Shown here: in pieces, positions 16,021 to 23,370 of the stretch
Numbering within the stretch: position 1 is the first letter of the stretch
How the letters are laid out: each line of letters opens with the position of its first letter
Assembly: GCA_944383925.1 (NCBI GenBank)
Contig: CALWRM010000097.1
Coordinates: forward strand, 1 to 32,004
Direction of reading: 5' to 3'
Origin: an uncultured Clostridia bacterium
GTDB taxonomy: Bacteria > Bacillota > Clostridia > Christensenellales > UBA1750
Length of the DNA: 32,004 nt
Notes under the pieces: generated by a model
The model's database searches: none
What the model was told of the DNA's origin: nothing
What the model saw: the letters and a program-made list of their open reading frames with translations, nothing else
Position numbers and translations under genes: made by a program

Positions 16021-17808
16021 TCATTCCTCCTCGATGGCCTTGACCGGACAAAGGCTCTTGCACAGGCCGCAGCCCACGCACAGGCCCGGGTCCACGGCGG
16101 CCTTGCCGTCCCGCAGGAACAGGGCCGGGCAGCCGATCTCCCGAATGCAGCGCTGGCAGCCGATGCAGCTGTCCTTCACGCGCAGCGGCCGGCCGGGCTT
16201 GGTGACGGCGATGCAGGGTGAGCGGAAGATCACCGCCGAAACGCCCGGCGCCTCGTCGGCCTGCCGCACAGCCTCGATGGCCTGGGGCAGGCGCAGCGGA
16301 TCCACCGTCAACACCGTCTCCACGCCGATTGCGCGAAGCAGCGCCTCGATGCTCACCTTGGCGGACACCTCGCCCATCATGGTCTTGCCGATGCCGGGAT
16401 GGGGTTGGTGGCCGGTCATGGCGGTGGTGGAGTTGTCCAGCACGATCAGCGTGATCTTATGCTGGTTGTACACCGCGTTCACCACGCCCGTGATGCCGGA
16501 ATGGAAGAAGGTGGAATCGCCCACGAAGGCGAAGGCGTGGATGTCGGGATCCGCCCGCTTGATGCCCTGGGCCTGGGTGATGCCGGCGCCCATGCACAGG
16601 CAGGTATCCACCATGTCCAGCGGCTGGGCATTGCCCAGGGTATAGCAGCCGATGTCGCCGCAAAAGGCGCTCTTCTTGCCCTCCATGGCCTTCTTCACCG
16701 CGTAGAAGGACGCCCGGTGGGGACAGCCGGCGCAGAGCACCGGCGGGCGCACGGGCAGGGGAGGCGCCGGCGGCAGGGCTTCGGCCTTCGGCCGGACCAG
16801 GCCCAGGAAGGCGCCCAGGGCCTCTTGGGCCAGCTCCACCCCGTATTCGCCGGCGAAGGGCAGGTCCCCGCTGCGCTTTCCGTGGATGCGCACGGACAAG
16901 CCCGCCTTTCCACAGAGCTGTTGGAGGGCGTCCTCCACCACGGGGTCCAACTCCTCCAGCACCAGGGCCTCCTCCACGCCCTGCAGGGCCCGCAGCGCCA
17001 ACCCTTCGGGGAAGGGATAGGGCGTGGCGATCTTCAGCAGCTTTGCCTCGGCACGGAGCGTCTCCAGCGCTTCCAGCGCATAGGCGTAGGACACGCCGGA
17101 GGCGACCACGAGGCGCTTGCCCTCGCCCCGCAGCTCGTTGAAGGGCGACCCGGAAAGGATCTGCGCATACCGGCGGTTTAGCTCCTCCAGGCGGATGTGG
17201 TTCTGGTAGGAGCTCTTGGGGAAGATCACCCAGCGGCCGCCCTTTTCCAGGGAGATCTCGGGGCAAACGGGCAGGTCCTCCTTGAGCTCTACGTCCGCGC
17301 AGCCGTGGCAAATCCTGGTCGTCGGCCGCAGGATGACCGGCATTCCCAGCTCATGGGAAAGGGCGAAGGCCTCGGCCATCATCTCGTAGGCTTCCTGCAC
17401 GGAGCTAGGATCCAGCACGGGGATCTTGGAGTAGCCGGCAAACCGCCGGGTATCCTGCTCCGTCTGGGAGGAGATGGGGCCGGGGTCGTCCGCCACCAAC
17501 AGCACCAGCGCGCCCTTGATGCCCACATAGCTAAGCGTCATCGCCGGGTCTGCACAGGCATTCAGGCCTACCTGCTTCATGGTGACCAGGCTGTAGCCGC
17601 CGGCCATGGCCGCGCCGCCGCCAAATTCCAGGGCCGCCTTTTCGTTCACGGACCATTCCACGTACACCTGCTGGCCTCTTTCCTTCGCGCAGGTCTCCAG
17701 AACCTCCGTGGACGGGGTTCCCGGATATCCGGACACAAAGCGCACGCCAGCGCGCAGGGCGCCCAGGGCCATGGCCTGGTTGCCCATGAGCATCTTTCTT
17801 TGACTCAT
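16021..17808 (-). CDS. iorA: Indolepyruvate ferredoxin oxidoreductase subunit alpha
   Basis: The 595-residue catalytic subunit of the thiamine diphosphate-dependent aryl-pyruvate:ferredoxin oxidoreductase. The N-terminal half holds the pyrimidine-binding and transketolase C-like domains. The diphosphate-binding domain follows, with GDIGCYTLG near residue 383 and the GDS...N motif (VGDSTFFHSG, then NAVYNQ) near 425-445. Two 4Fe-4S clusters are at the C-terminus: CIGCQRCIREIGCP from about 548 and CVGCGLCKSLCP from about 577. The ATG at 17808 follows GGAGGGAAGG. A T-box leader and consensus promoter precede it, so expression rises when a particular tRNA is uncharged. That favours a biosynthetic direction: aryl-acetyl-CoA to aryl-pyruvate, then amino acid. 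Confidence 0.9.
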   Translation of the reverse strand: MSQRKMLMGNQAMALGALRAGVRFVSGYPGTPSTEVLETCAKERGQQVYVEWSVNEKAALEFGGGAAMAGGYSLVTMKQVGLNACADPAMTLSYVGIKGALVLLVADDPGPISSQTEQDTRRFAGYSKIPVLDPSSVQEAYEMMAEAFALSHELGMPVILRPTTRICHGCADVELKEDLPVCPEISLEKGGRWVIFPKSSYQNHIRLEELNRRYAQILSGSPFNELRGEGKRLVVASGVSYAYALEALETLRAEAKLLKIATPYPFPEGLALRALQGVEEALVLEELDPVVEDALQQLCGKAGLSVRIHGKRSGDLPFAGEYGVELAQEALGAFLGLVRPKAEALPPAPPLPVRPPVLCAGCPHRASFYAVKKAMEGKKSAFCGDIGCYTLGNAQPLDMVDTCLCMGAGITQAQGIKRADPDIHAFAFVGDSTFFHSGITGVVNAVYNQHKITLIVLDNSTTAMTGHQPHPGIGKTMMGEVSAKVSIEALLRAIGVETVLTVDPLRLPQAIEAVRQADEAPGVSAVIFRSPCIAVTKPGRPLRVKDSCIGCQRCIREIGCPALFLRDGKAAVDPGLCVGCGLCKSLCPVKAIEEE

Positions 17809-17850
17809 CCTTGCCTTCCCTCCAAAGCGAATGTTGTGGCGTAACCAAAC

Positions 17851-17884
17851 AAAAAGGCCTGTCCTTGCCTTGCAAGGACAGGCC
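17851..17884 (-). terminator. Regulated terminator of the T-box leader
   Basis: Perfect 13-bp arms at 17856-17868 and 17872-17884 with loop AAG on the transcript, followed by TTTTTGTTTGG. It forms when the T-box antiterminator is not stabilised by uncharged tRNA. Confidence 0.85.
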
Positions 17885-18139
17885 GATTCATGCCTGCGGT
17901 ACCACCTTACTTGACGAAGGGCCGAGCGAAAACAGGCCCTTGTCCGCCTCTGACGGCACGATCATGCCGCCCCCTTCTGTAACGCCGGGAGGAGCGGCGT
18001 CGGGCCATACGAAAAGGAACGCTCCTTTTTTTCCTGCCCGCCCTCAGCGGCCCACGGACCTGCGCCCTCTCGCCGCCTTGCACCCTACGCGGCTCGCTAG
18101 GAGGGGGCTTCCCCAGGTCTTTTCCCGCCTCAACGGTTT
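17851..18139 (-). promoter_or_regulatory. T-box riboswitch (tRNA-sensing leader) of iorA-iorB-paaK
   Basis: On the minus strand the T-box core AAGGTGGTACCGC occupies 17908-17896. Upstream are Stem I elements: the AG-bulge AGCGAG followed by CCGC-loop-GCGG, with the loop containing GTAGGGTGCAA, near 18099-18073. Hairpins consistent with Stem II/IIA-B (ACGCCG/CGGCGT) and Stem III (AAGGGCC/GGCCCTT) follow. The terminator is a perfect 13-bp stem with three-base loop (17884-17856) and a T5 run (17855-17851). The tRNA-binding bulge reads UGGU, predicting a tRNA with discriminator base A, which fits Phe, Tyr, Leu or Val but not usual bacterial tRNA-Trp (G). The specifier codon cannot be read safely: the 5' side lacks the usual AGUA motif, and candidates near 18056-18050 include TGG and GTG. 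Confidence 0.9.
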
Positions 18140-18145
18140 AGAGGC

Positions 18146-18174
18146 ATTGTACTCTTTTCCGCCCAGGCTGTCAA
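18146..18174 (-). promoter_or_regulatory. Consensus sigma-A promoter of the T-box/ior operon
   Basis: TTGACA (18174-18169) and TACAAT (18151-18146) on the minus strand are separated by 17 bases. This is one of the strongest promoters in the window, as expected where control is by antitermination. Confidence 0.85.
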
Positions 18175-18202
18175 CTCTCCCCGAGAAAATTCATCCATCG
18201 TC

Positions 18203-19576
18203 TCATGGCTGCAAGCTAACCGTGCTGCTCTTTTTCAAGGATCTCCAGGCGGTGAGCATGAAGGTTGTAAAGCAGCTGATGGCGGAAACCGCGTCGGCGA
18301 TGGGTTCTGCCACAAAGATGCCCATGGCGCCAAGGCCGAAGAGCTTGGGCATGATCAGCATGAGGGGGATGAGCAGGATGCCCTTGCGAAGCAGGGCGAA
18401 GAACATGGCTTCCTTCGGCTTGTTCAGGGCCACGAAGCTGTTTTGTGCGGCCATCTGCAGGCCCATCAGGCACTGGCTGAGGAAGTAGATGCGCATGGCC
18501 GGGATGCCGACGCTCAGCAGCGATGGGTCGGAGTTGAACACGCGGATCAGCGCGCCCGGGAAGAGCAGGGCCAGGGCCCAGGAGAAAACGGAGTAGGCGA
18601 TGCACATCAACATCAGGGACTTGCAGCCCTCGATGACGCGGCCGTACTTTTTCGCGCCGTAATTAAAGCCGATGACGGGCTGGGCGCCCTGGGCGAAGCC
18701 CTGCAAGGGCATCATCAGCACCTGCTTAATGGAGTTGACCACCGTCATCACGCCCACGTAAATATCCCCGCCGTAGGCCTGCAGGCTGGCGTTGCTGACG
18801 ATCTGCACCGCGCTCTCCGTCACCTGCATGGTGAAGGAGGAAAAGCCCAGGGCGCAGATGCGCTTGATAAAGCCCCAGCGCAGGCGCAGGCTCTTCCAGC
18901 GCAGCTTCAACAAGGAGCGCTTGCTGAGCAAGAAGCCCATGCACCACACGGCGGAAACCATCTGGGAAAGCACCGTGGCCAGGGCCGCGCCCTGCACGCC
19001 CATGTCCAAGGCGAAGATGAACACCGGGTCCAGGGCGATGTTGAGCGCCGCGCCGATGAGCACGGTGAACATGCTCTCCTTGGCAAAGCCCTGGGCGCTG
19101 ATGAAGTAGTTCATCCCAAGGCCGATCATCACGAAGATGGAGCCCGACAGGTAGATGGTCAAATAGTTGTCCGCATAGGGGAAGGTGATGTCCGAGGCGC
19201 CGAACAGATACAGGGCCGGGCCCTTAAACACCAGACCCAACATCGTGAGCGCCACGCCGAAAATTAGCAAGAGGCTCAGGGAATTGCCCATGATGTCCTC
19301 CGCCTGCTTGTCGTCCCCCTGGCCCCTGTAGATGGAGCAAAGCGGCGCGCCGCCCATGCCCGCCAGGGCGGCGAAGGCGGAGATGATCATCAGGATGGGA
19401 AAGGTCAGGCCAAGCCCCGTGAGGGCGTCCCTGCCAACCACGGGCATCTGGCCGATGTAGATTCGGTCAACGATGTTGTAGAGTGCGTTGACGATTTGTG
19501 CGCCGATCATGGGAAGGGAAAGGCGCACAATGGTGCGCGGGATGCTCCCTTGTGAAAAATCGTTGCCACGCTGCAT
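18203..19576 (-). CDS. MATE-family multidrug/metabolite exporter
   Basis: A 457-residue integral membrane protein with about twelve hydrophobic segments, the usual number and length for MATE transporters, which export cationic drugs or metabolites in exchange for Na+ or H+. The start SIPRTIVRLSLPMIGAQIVN and the segment PVIGFNYGAKKYGRVIEGCK near residue 300 are typical of the DinF/NorM-like group in Firmicutes. The ATG at 19576 follows AAGGGGAC. It has its own promoter and ends 29 bases before the promoter of the T-box operon, so it is a separate transcription unit. The substrate is unknown. Confidence 0.88.
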   Translation of the reverse strand: MQRGNDFSQGSIPRTIVRLSLPMIGAQIVNALYNIVDRIYIGQMPVVGRDALTGLGLTFPILMIISAFAALAGMGGAPLCSIYRGQGDDKQAEDIMGNSLSLLLIFGVALTMLGLVFKGPALYLFGASDITFPYADNYLTIYLSGSIFVMIGLGMNYFISAQGFAKESMFTVLIGAALNIALDPVFIFALDMGVQGAALATVLSQMVSAVWCMGFLLSKRSLLKLRWKSLRLRWGFIKRICALGFSSFTMQVTESAVQIVSNASLQAYGGDIYVGVMTVVNSIKQVLMMPLQGFAQGAQPVIGFNYGAKKYGRVIEGCKSLMLMCIAYSVFSWALALLFPGALIRVFNSDPSLLSVGIPAMRIYFLSQCLMGLQMAAQNSFVALNKPKEAMFFALLRKGILLIPLMLIMPKLFGLGAMGIFVAEPIADAVSAISCFTTFMLTAWRSLKKSSTVSLQP

Positions 19577-19632
19577 GAAAAAGTCCCCTTCGTGCTAAGA
19601 TCGCTTGCCCGCGCGGAACAAGCTTTTTGTTC

Positions 19633-19661
19633 AGCATAGCACCAGCCATGCTCCCTTTCAA
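19633..19661 (-). promoter_or_regulatory. Sigma-A type promoter of the MATE gene
   Basis: TTGAAA (19661-19656) and TATGCT (19638-19633) on the minus strand with 17 bases between. It lies 57 bases before the start codon. Confidence 0.65.
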
Positions 19662-19685
19662 GCCGCGCAGCCGCTCTCTCAAGTG

Positions 19686-19702
19686 ATTTGTTTGTAAACA
19701 AT
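19686..19702. promoter_or_regulatory. Inverted repeat upstream of the MATE promoter (putative operator)
   Basis: TTGTTT-AC-AAACAA on the minus strand (about 19700-19687) lies 25 bases before the -35 box, in an AT-rich patch between the mtnA stop and the promoter. It may bind a TetR- or MarR-like regulator, as is common for exporters. No such regulator gene is nearby. Confidence 0.3.
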
Positions 19703-19715
19703 CTTGGCGCGCTGC

Positions 19716-20753
19716 TCATCCGCGCGTCCGCAGGTCAAAGGGTGGATACAGCACCCCTCTTTCCGTCACCAGGGCGCTGATCAGCCCGGCCGGGGTGACG
19801 TCGAAGGCGGGGTTTCTGGTCTTAACCCCTTTGGGCGCCATGGGCTTGGCGTACCAAAGGTCGGTGATTTCCGACCCGTCCCTCTCCTCCACCGGGATGT
19901 GCGAGCCGTCCGCGCAGGCCTGGTCGATGGTGGAAAAGGGGGCGCAGACGTAGAAGGGCACGCCAAAATGCCTGGCGCAGATGGCCAGGGGCAGCGTCCC
20001 GATCTTGTTGGCCGTGTCCCCGTTGGCCGCGATGCGGTCCGCGCCCACGAGCACCGCCTGCACCAGGCCCTGCTGCATGGCGCTGGCCGCCATGCCGTCG
20101 CATTGCAAGGTCACATCCAGGCCGGAGGCCAACAGCTCAAAGGCGGTCAGCCGGGCGCCCTGCAACAGGGGCCTGGTCTCGTCCACGTACACGCGCAGGC
20201 GCTTTCCCTGCTCCTTCGCCTCGTAGAGGGGGGCCAGCGCCGTTCCAAAGTCCACGGTGGCCAGGCGGCCGGCATTACAGTGGGTCGCCACGCCAAAGCC
20301 GTCCTCCAACAGGGCCGCGCCGAAGCGGCCGATGCGCCGGTTGGTCTCCCTGTCCTCCTCGTACATGCGCTTCGCCTCCGCCTTGAGGGCGTCCAGGCAA
20401 GCCTGCGCGCCGGACAGCCCCTGTACCGCGCGGCGCATCCGAGCCACCGCCCAGGACAGGTTCACCGCCGTCGGCCTGGCCGCCTCGATGGTGGCGGCGG
20501 CTTCCTGTAGCCGCGCGGCGAAGTCGTCCTCGTTGCGGAAGGTCCAGGCGCTGGCATACAGCCCCAGCGCCGCCGCCACGCCGATGGCCGGCGCGCCCCG
20601 CACGCAGAGCCGGCCAATGGCGTCGGCCACGGAGGCGGCGTCCCGTAAATGCCGGTAGCGGATCTCCCCCGGCAGGAGGGTTTGGTCCAGCACGACCAAG
20701 GACTGGTCCTCCTCGTCCAGGTACAGGGTTTGGACTCTTTTCCCGTCTATCAC
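19716..20753 (-). CDS. mtnA: S-methyl-5-thioribose-1-phosphate isomerase
   Basis: A 345-residue enzyme that converts methylthioribose 1-phosphate to methylthioribulose 1-phosphate in the methionine salvage and related shunt pathways. Family motifs are complete: VRGAPAIG at 51-58, THCNAG with the catalytic C159, YVDETRPLLQGAR at 189-201 and VGADRIAANGDTANKIGT with the catalytic D239. The related eIF2B-like ribose-1,5-bisphosphate isomerases lack this full set. The start is GTG at 20753, overlapping the phosphorylase stop (GTGA), so translation is coupled. No mtnK, mtnB, mtnC or mtnD is in the window, so the substrate must come from the phosphorylase next to it. Confidence 0.92.
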   Translation of the reverse strand: MIDGKRVQTLYLDEEDQSLVVLDQTLLPGEIRYRHLRDAASVADAIGRLCVRGAPAIGVAAALGLYASAWTFRNEDDFAARLQEAAATIEAARPTAVNLSWAVARMRRAVQGLSGAQACLDALKAEAKRMYEEDRETNRRIGRFGAALLEDGFGVATHCNAGRLATVDFGTALAPLYEAKEQGKRLRVYVDETRPLLQGARLTAFELLASGLDVTLQCDGMAASAMQQGLVQAVLVGADRIAANGDTANKIGTLPLAICARHFGVPFYVCAPFSTIDQACADGSHIPVEERDGSEITDLWYAKPMAPKGVKTRNPAFDVTPAGLISALVTERGVLYPPFDLRTRG

Positions 20754-21574
20754 AGCTCCATCTCCTCCAATACGCCTTCCACCAGCGCCTGGAGCGCGCT
20801 TCCCCGCTCCCGGCCGACGGCGATCACCTCTTCGCCGCTGAGGGTTTGGTCCAGCACGCCCGCCGCCATGTTGGTGATCAGGGAAATGCCCAGCACCTCG
20901 ATGCCCATGTGCCGGGCGGCGATGACCTCCGGCACGGTGGACATGCCCACGGCGTCCGCGCCCAGGATGCGCAGCATGCGGATTTCCGCCGGGGTTTCGT
21001 AGCTGGGGCCCGTCAGTCCGGCGTACACCCCCTCCCGCAGCTCCAGGCCCATGCGGTCCGCCTGCGCCTTGGCCAGGGCCCGCAGGGCCGGCGAATAGGC
21101 CCGGCTCATGTCCGGAAAGCGCTCGCCCAGGCAGTCCAGGTTGGGCCCGATCAGGGGGTTGGTGCCCATCAGGTTGATGTGGTCCTCCATCAGCATCAGG
21201 TCTCCCACCCGGTAGGAGAGGTTGACGCCGCCGGCCGCGTTGGTGACCACCAGCGCCCGAATGCCCAACAGCCCCATCAGCCGCACCGGAAATACGATCT
21301 CCTCCATGGTATGGCCCTCGTACAGGTGCAGCCTGCCCTGCATCAGCAGGACCGTCTTGCCCCCGAGCTTGCCCAGCACGAAGCGTCCCCGGTGGCCCGG
21401 CGCCGTGGAGGGCTTCATGCCCGGCAGCTCCTCATAGCCGACGGCCTGTGCCTCCTGCACTCGGTCCGCCAGGCCGCCCAGGCCGGAGCCCAACACCACG
21501 CCCGCCTGCGGGCTTTGCCCAAACCTGCGGCGCAGCTCTTCCGCGGCCGCTTGCAGCGTTTCCATCCTCGCCAT
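20750..21574 (-). CDS. punA: Purine nucleoside phosphorylase (PNP/MTAP family)
   Basis: A 274-residue trimeric-type phosphorylase. VVLGSGLGG at 26-34, the phosphate site GHRGR near 60-64, GRLHLYEGH at 80-88 and NAAGG at 112-116 are typical. E193 (GPSYETPAE) and N235 (SLITNMAAG) correspond to the human PNP residues Glu201 and Asn243 that select 6-oxopurines such as inosine; MTA phosphorylases carry Asp at the second site. This fits a role on methylthioinosine or 5'-deoxyinosine made by the neighbouring deaminase. I chose the ATG at 21574, six bases after GGAGG; an in-frame ATG at 21601 lies inside the preceding GNAT gene. It overlaps mtnA by four bases. Confidence 0.88.
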   Translation of the reverse strand: MARMETLQAAAEELRRRFGQSPQAGVVLGSGLGGLADRVQEAQAVGYEELPGMKPSTAPGHRGRFVLGKLGGKTVLLMQGRLHLYEGHTMEEIVFPVRLMGLLGIRALVVTNAAGGVNLSYRVGDLMLMEDHINLMGTNPLIGPNLDCLGERFPDMSRAYSPALRALAKAQADRMGLELREGVYAGLTGPSYETPAEIRMLRILGADAVGMSTVPEVIAARHMGIEVLGISLITNMAAGVLDQTLSGEEVIAVGRERGSALQALVEGVLEEMEL

Positions 21575-21591
21575 GCTCTTCCTCCCCCTCC

Positions 21592-22029
21592 TCATAGCCA
21601 TTGAACAAAGGCCGTCTTATCCTGCCGGTTGTAGCCGGCCCTTTCGTAAAGGCGCAGCGTGCTCTCCCTTTTCGAGCCGGTCATCAGCATGATCTTGTAA
21701 CAGCCCTGGCGCGCGGCCAGCTCCCGCGCGGCGGCAAGGCAGGCGCTGGCCAGGCCGCGCCCGCGGAAATCCGGATGTGTGACCACGTTTTCCACCAGCG
21801 CATAGGGTCTTTGGCCGTGGGTAAGGTTCGGCACCACGACGCAGACGCAGGAGGATAGGATTCTTCCTCCCTCCTCCGCCACCAAGATGTGGTGGTTTTC
21901 CTCCCGCAGGATGCGCCGCCAAACCCGCTCCGCCTCCAGGTCCGGCTCCAAGCGCCCTTCCTTTTGCAGATGGGCGTACAGCTCCAGCAGGCCCTTCAAG
22001 TCGCCCTGCCGCGTTTCCCGTATCGTCAA
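21592..22029 (-). CDS. GNAT-family N-acetyltransferase
   Basis: A 145-residue single-domain GNAT protein. Motif A is visible as VVTHPDFRGRGLASACLAAA, with the acetyl-CoA loop RGRGLA near residue 93-98, and the C-terminal LRLYERAGYNRQDKTAF is the usual last helix and strand. The start appears to be TTG at 22029, after AGGGGGAGCG. It lies between mtaD and the phosphorylase, so it is part of the salvage operon; a role on a pathway metabolite is possible, but the acceptor cannot be told from sequence. Confidence 0.82.
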   Translation of the reverse strand: MTIRETRQGDLKGLLELYAHLQKEGRLEPDLEAERVWRRILREENHHILVAEEGGRILSSCVCVVVPNLTHGQRPYALVENVVTHPDFRGRGLASACLAAARELAARQGCYKIMLMTGSKRESTLRLYERAGYNRQDKTAFVQWL

Positions 22030-22050
22030 AGGATCGCTCCCCCTTTTCTC

Positions 22051-23343
22051 TTACGCGCCCAGCTCCGCCGCGATGCGCTCCGCCCGGCGCTGCACCTGGT
22101 CGCGCGCCTCCTCCACGTCGATGGTGAGCCAGCGGCCATCCTCGTACAGAACCCGTCCGTCCACCATGGTCAACACCACGTCCGAACCTTGGGCGCCGAA
22201 GCAAAGCTGGGCGGGCCCGTCGAACCTGGGCGACCACCAGGGCTTTTCCGCATCCAACACCGCAAGATCGGCCTTCAGGCCCGCCTTGATCAGGCCGCAA
22301 TCCTCCCGGCCGAGGGCCAGGGCGCCGCCCCTGGTGGCGGCCCGCAGCGCCTGCTGGGCGCTGACGGCGCAAGGATCCCCCAGCAAGCCCTTGGAGAGCA
22401 GGGCCAGATCCTTCATCTCCTCGAAGAGGTTCAGGTTGTTGTTGCTGGCCGCGCCGTCCGTTCCCAGGCAGAGGTTGACCCCCGCCCGCAGCATGGCGGG
22501 CGCGTCCAAGATGCCGCTGGCCAGCTTGAGGTTGCTCACGGGGTTGCAGGCCGCGCTGACGCCGTGCTTGGCCAGGATCTGCCGGTCCCCTTCCTCGCAA
22601 TGCACGCAATGGGCCGCGATGCCCGGGTTTTCCAGCAGGCCCTGCCTTTCCAAATACGCGGCGGGCGTCAGGCCCCAGCGCGCCTTGCAGGCCTCATGCT
22701 CCTGCCTGGTTTCGGACAGGTGCACGTGCACGCGCAGGCCCATGCGCCTTGCAAAGTCGGCCACCCCGGCGACCACCTTGGGCGTGGAGCTGTATTCGGC
22801 ATGCAGGCAGGCGTCCACCCGCAGGCGGCCGTTGCCGGCGCCCTGGCTGCTTTCCAGCAGGCGAAGGGTCTCCTCGTAGACGGGGAGCTCCTCAAAGGCC
22901 CTGTCGTCGAAGCAGGTAACGGACAAGCAGATGTTGGCCCGCATGCCGCTGTCCAGCACGGCCTTGGCCATGTCCTGGCCAAAGAAGTACATGTCCGCGC
23001 TGGCCGTCACGCCAAAGCGCAGCATCTCCGCATAGGCCAACAGGCTGCCAAAGTATACGTCCTGGCCCGTGAGCCTTGCCTCAAAGGGAAACACCCGCTC
23101 GTTCAGCCAGGCCTGCAGGGAAAGGCCCTCGGCATATCCCCGCAGCAGCGTCATGGGCGCGTGGCTATGGGCGTTGACCAGCCCCGGCATCAGCAGCTTG
23201 CCCCTGCCGTCGTATCGCCGGCCAAAGTCTCCCTTCGGCCTCTCCCGCCCCACATAGGCGATGGAATCTCCCTGTACGGCCACGTACAGCTCCGGTTGCA
23301 CCTGCTCGTCTTGCGTCAAAACGGCGATCTTTTCAAACAGCAT
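22051..23343 (-). CDS. mtaD: 5-methylthioadenosine/S-adenosylhomocysteine deaminase
   Basis: A 430-residue amidohydrolase that deaminates methylthioadenosine, S-adenosylhomocysteine or 5'-deoxyadenosine to the inosine analogue. Metal ligands are visible: H59 and H61 (NAHSHAPMTLLRG), H208 (HVHLSET, with E211), and D296 (GTDGAASNN). H248 in CVHCEEGD is also conserved in this family. The length fits the family (about 420-440). The next genes encode a 6-oxopurine-type phosphorylase and MtnA, which can process the product in order. This context favours MTA or 5'-deoxyadenosine over guanine or cytosine-type substrates of related deaminases. Confidence 0.88.
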   Translation of the reverse strand: MLFEKIAVLTQDEQVQPELYVAVQGDSIAYVGRERPKGDFGRRYDGRGKLLMPGLVNAHSHAPMTLLRGYAEGLSLQAWLNERVFPFEARLTGQDVYFGSLLAYAEMLRFGVTASADMYFFGQDMAKAVLDSGMRANICLSVTCFDDRAFEELPVYEETLRLLESSQGAGNGRLRVDACLHAEYSSTPKVVAGVADFARRMGLRVHVHLSETRQEHEACKARWGLTPAAYLERQGLLENPGIAAHCVHCEEGDRQILAKHGVSAACNPVSNLKLASGILDAPAMLRAGVNLCLGTDGAASNNNLNLFEEMKDLALLSKGLLGDPCAVSAQQALRAATRGGALALGREDCGLIKAGLKADLAVLDAEKPWWSPRFDGPAQLCFGAQGSDVVLTMVDGRVLYEDGRWLTIDVEEARDQVQRRAERIAAELGA

Positions 23344-23370
23344 GGCTGGTTCCTCCTCTCGCGCGCCCGG

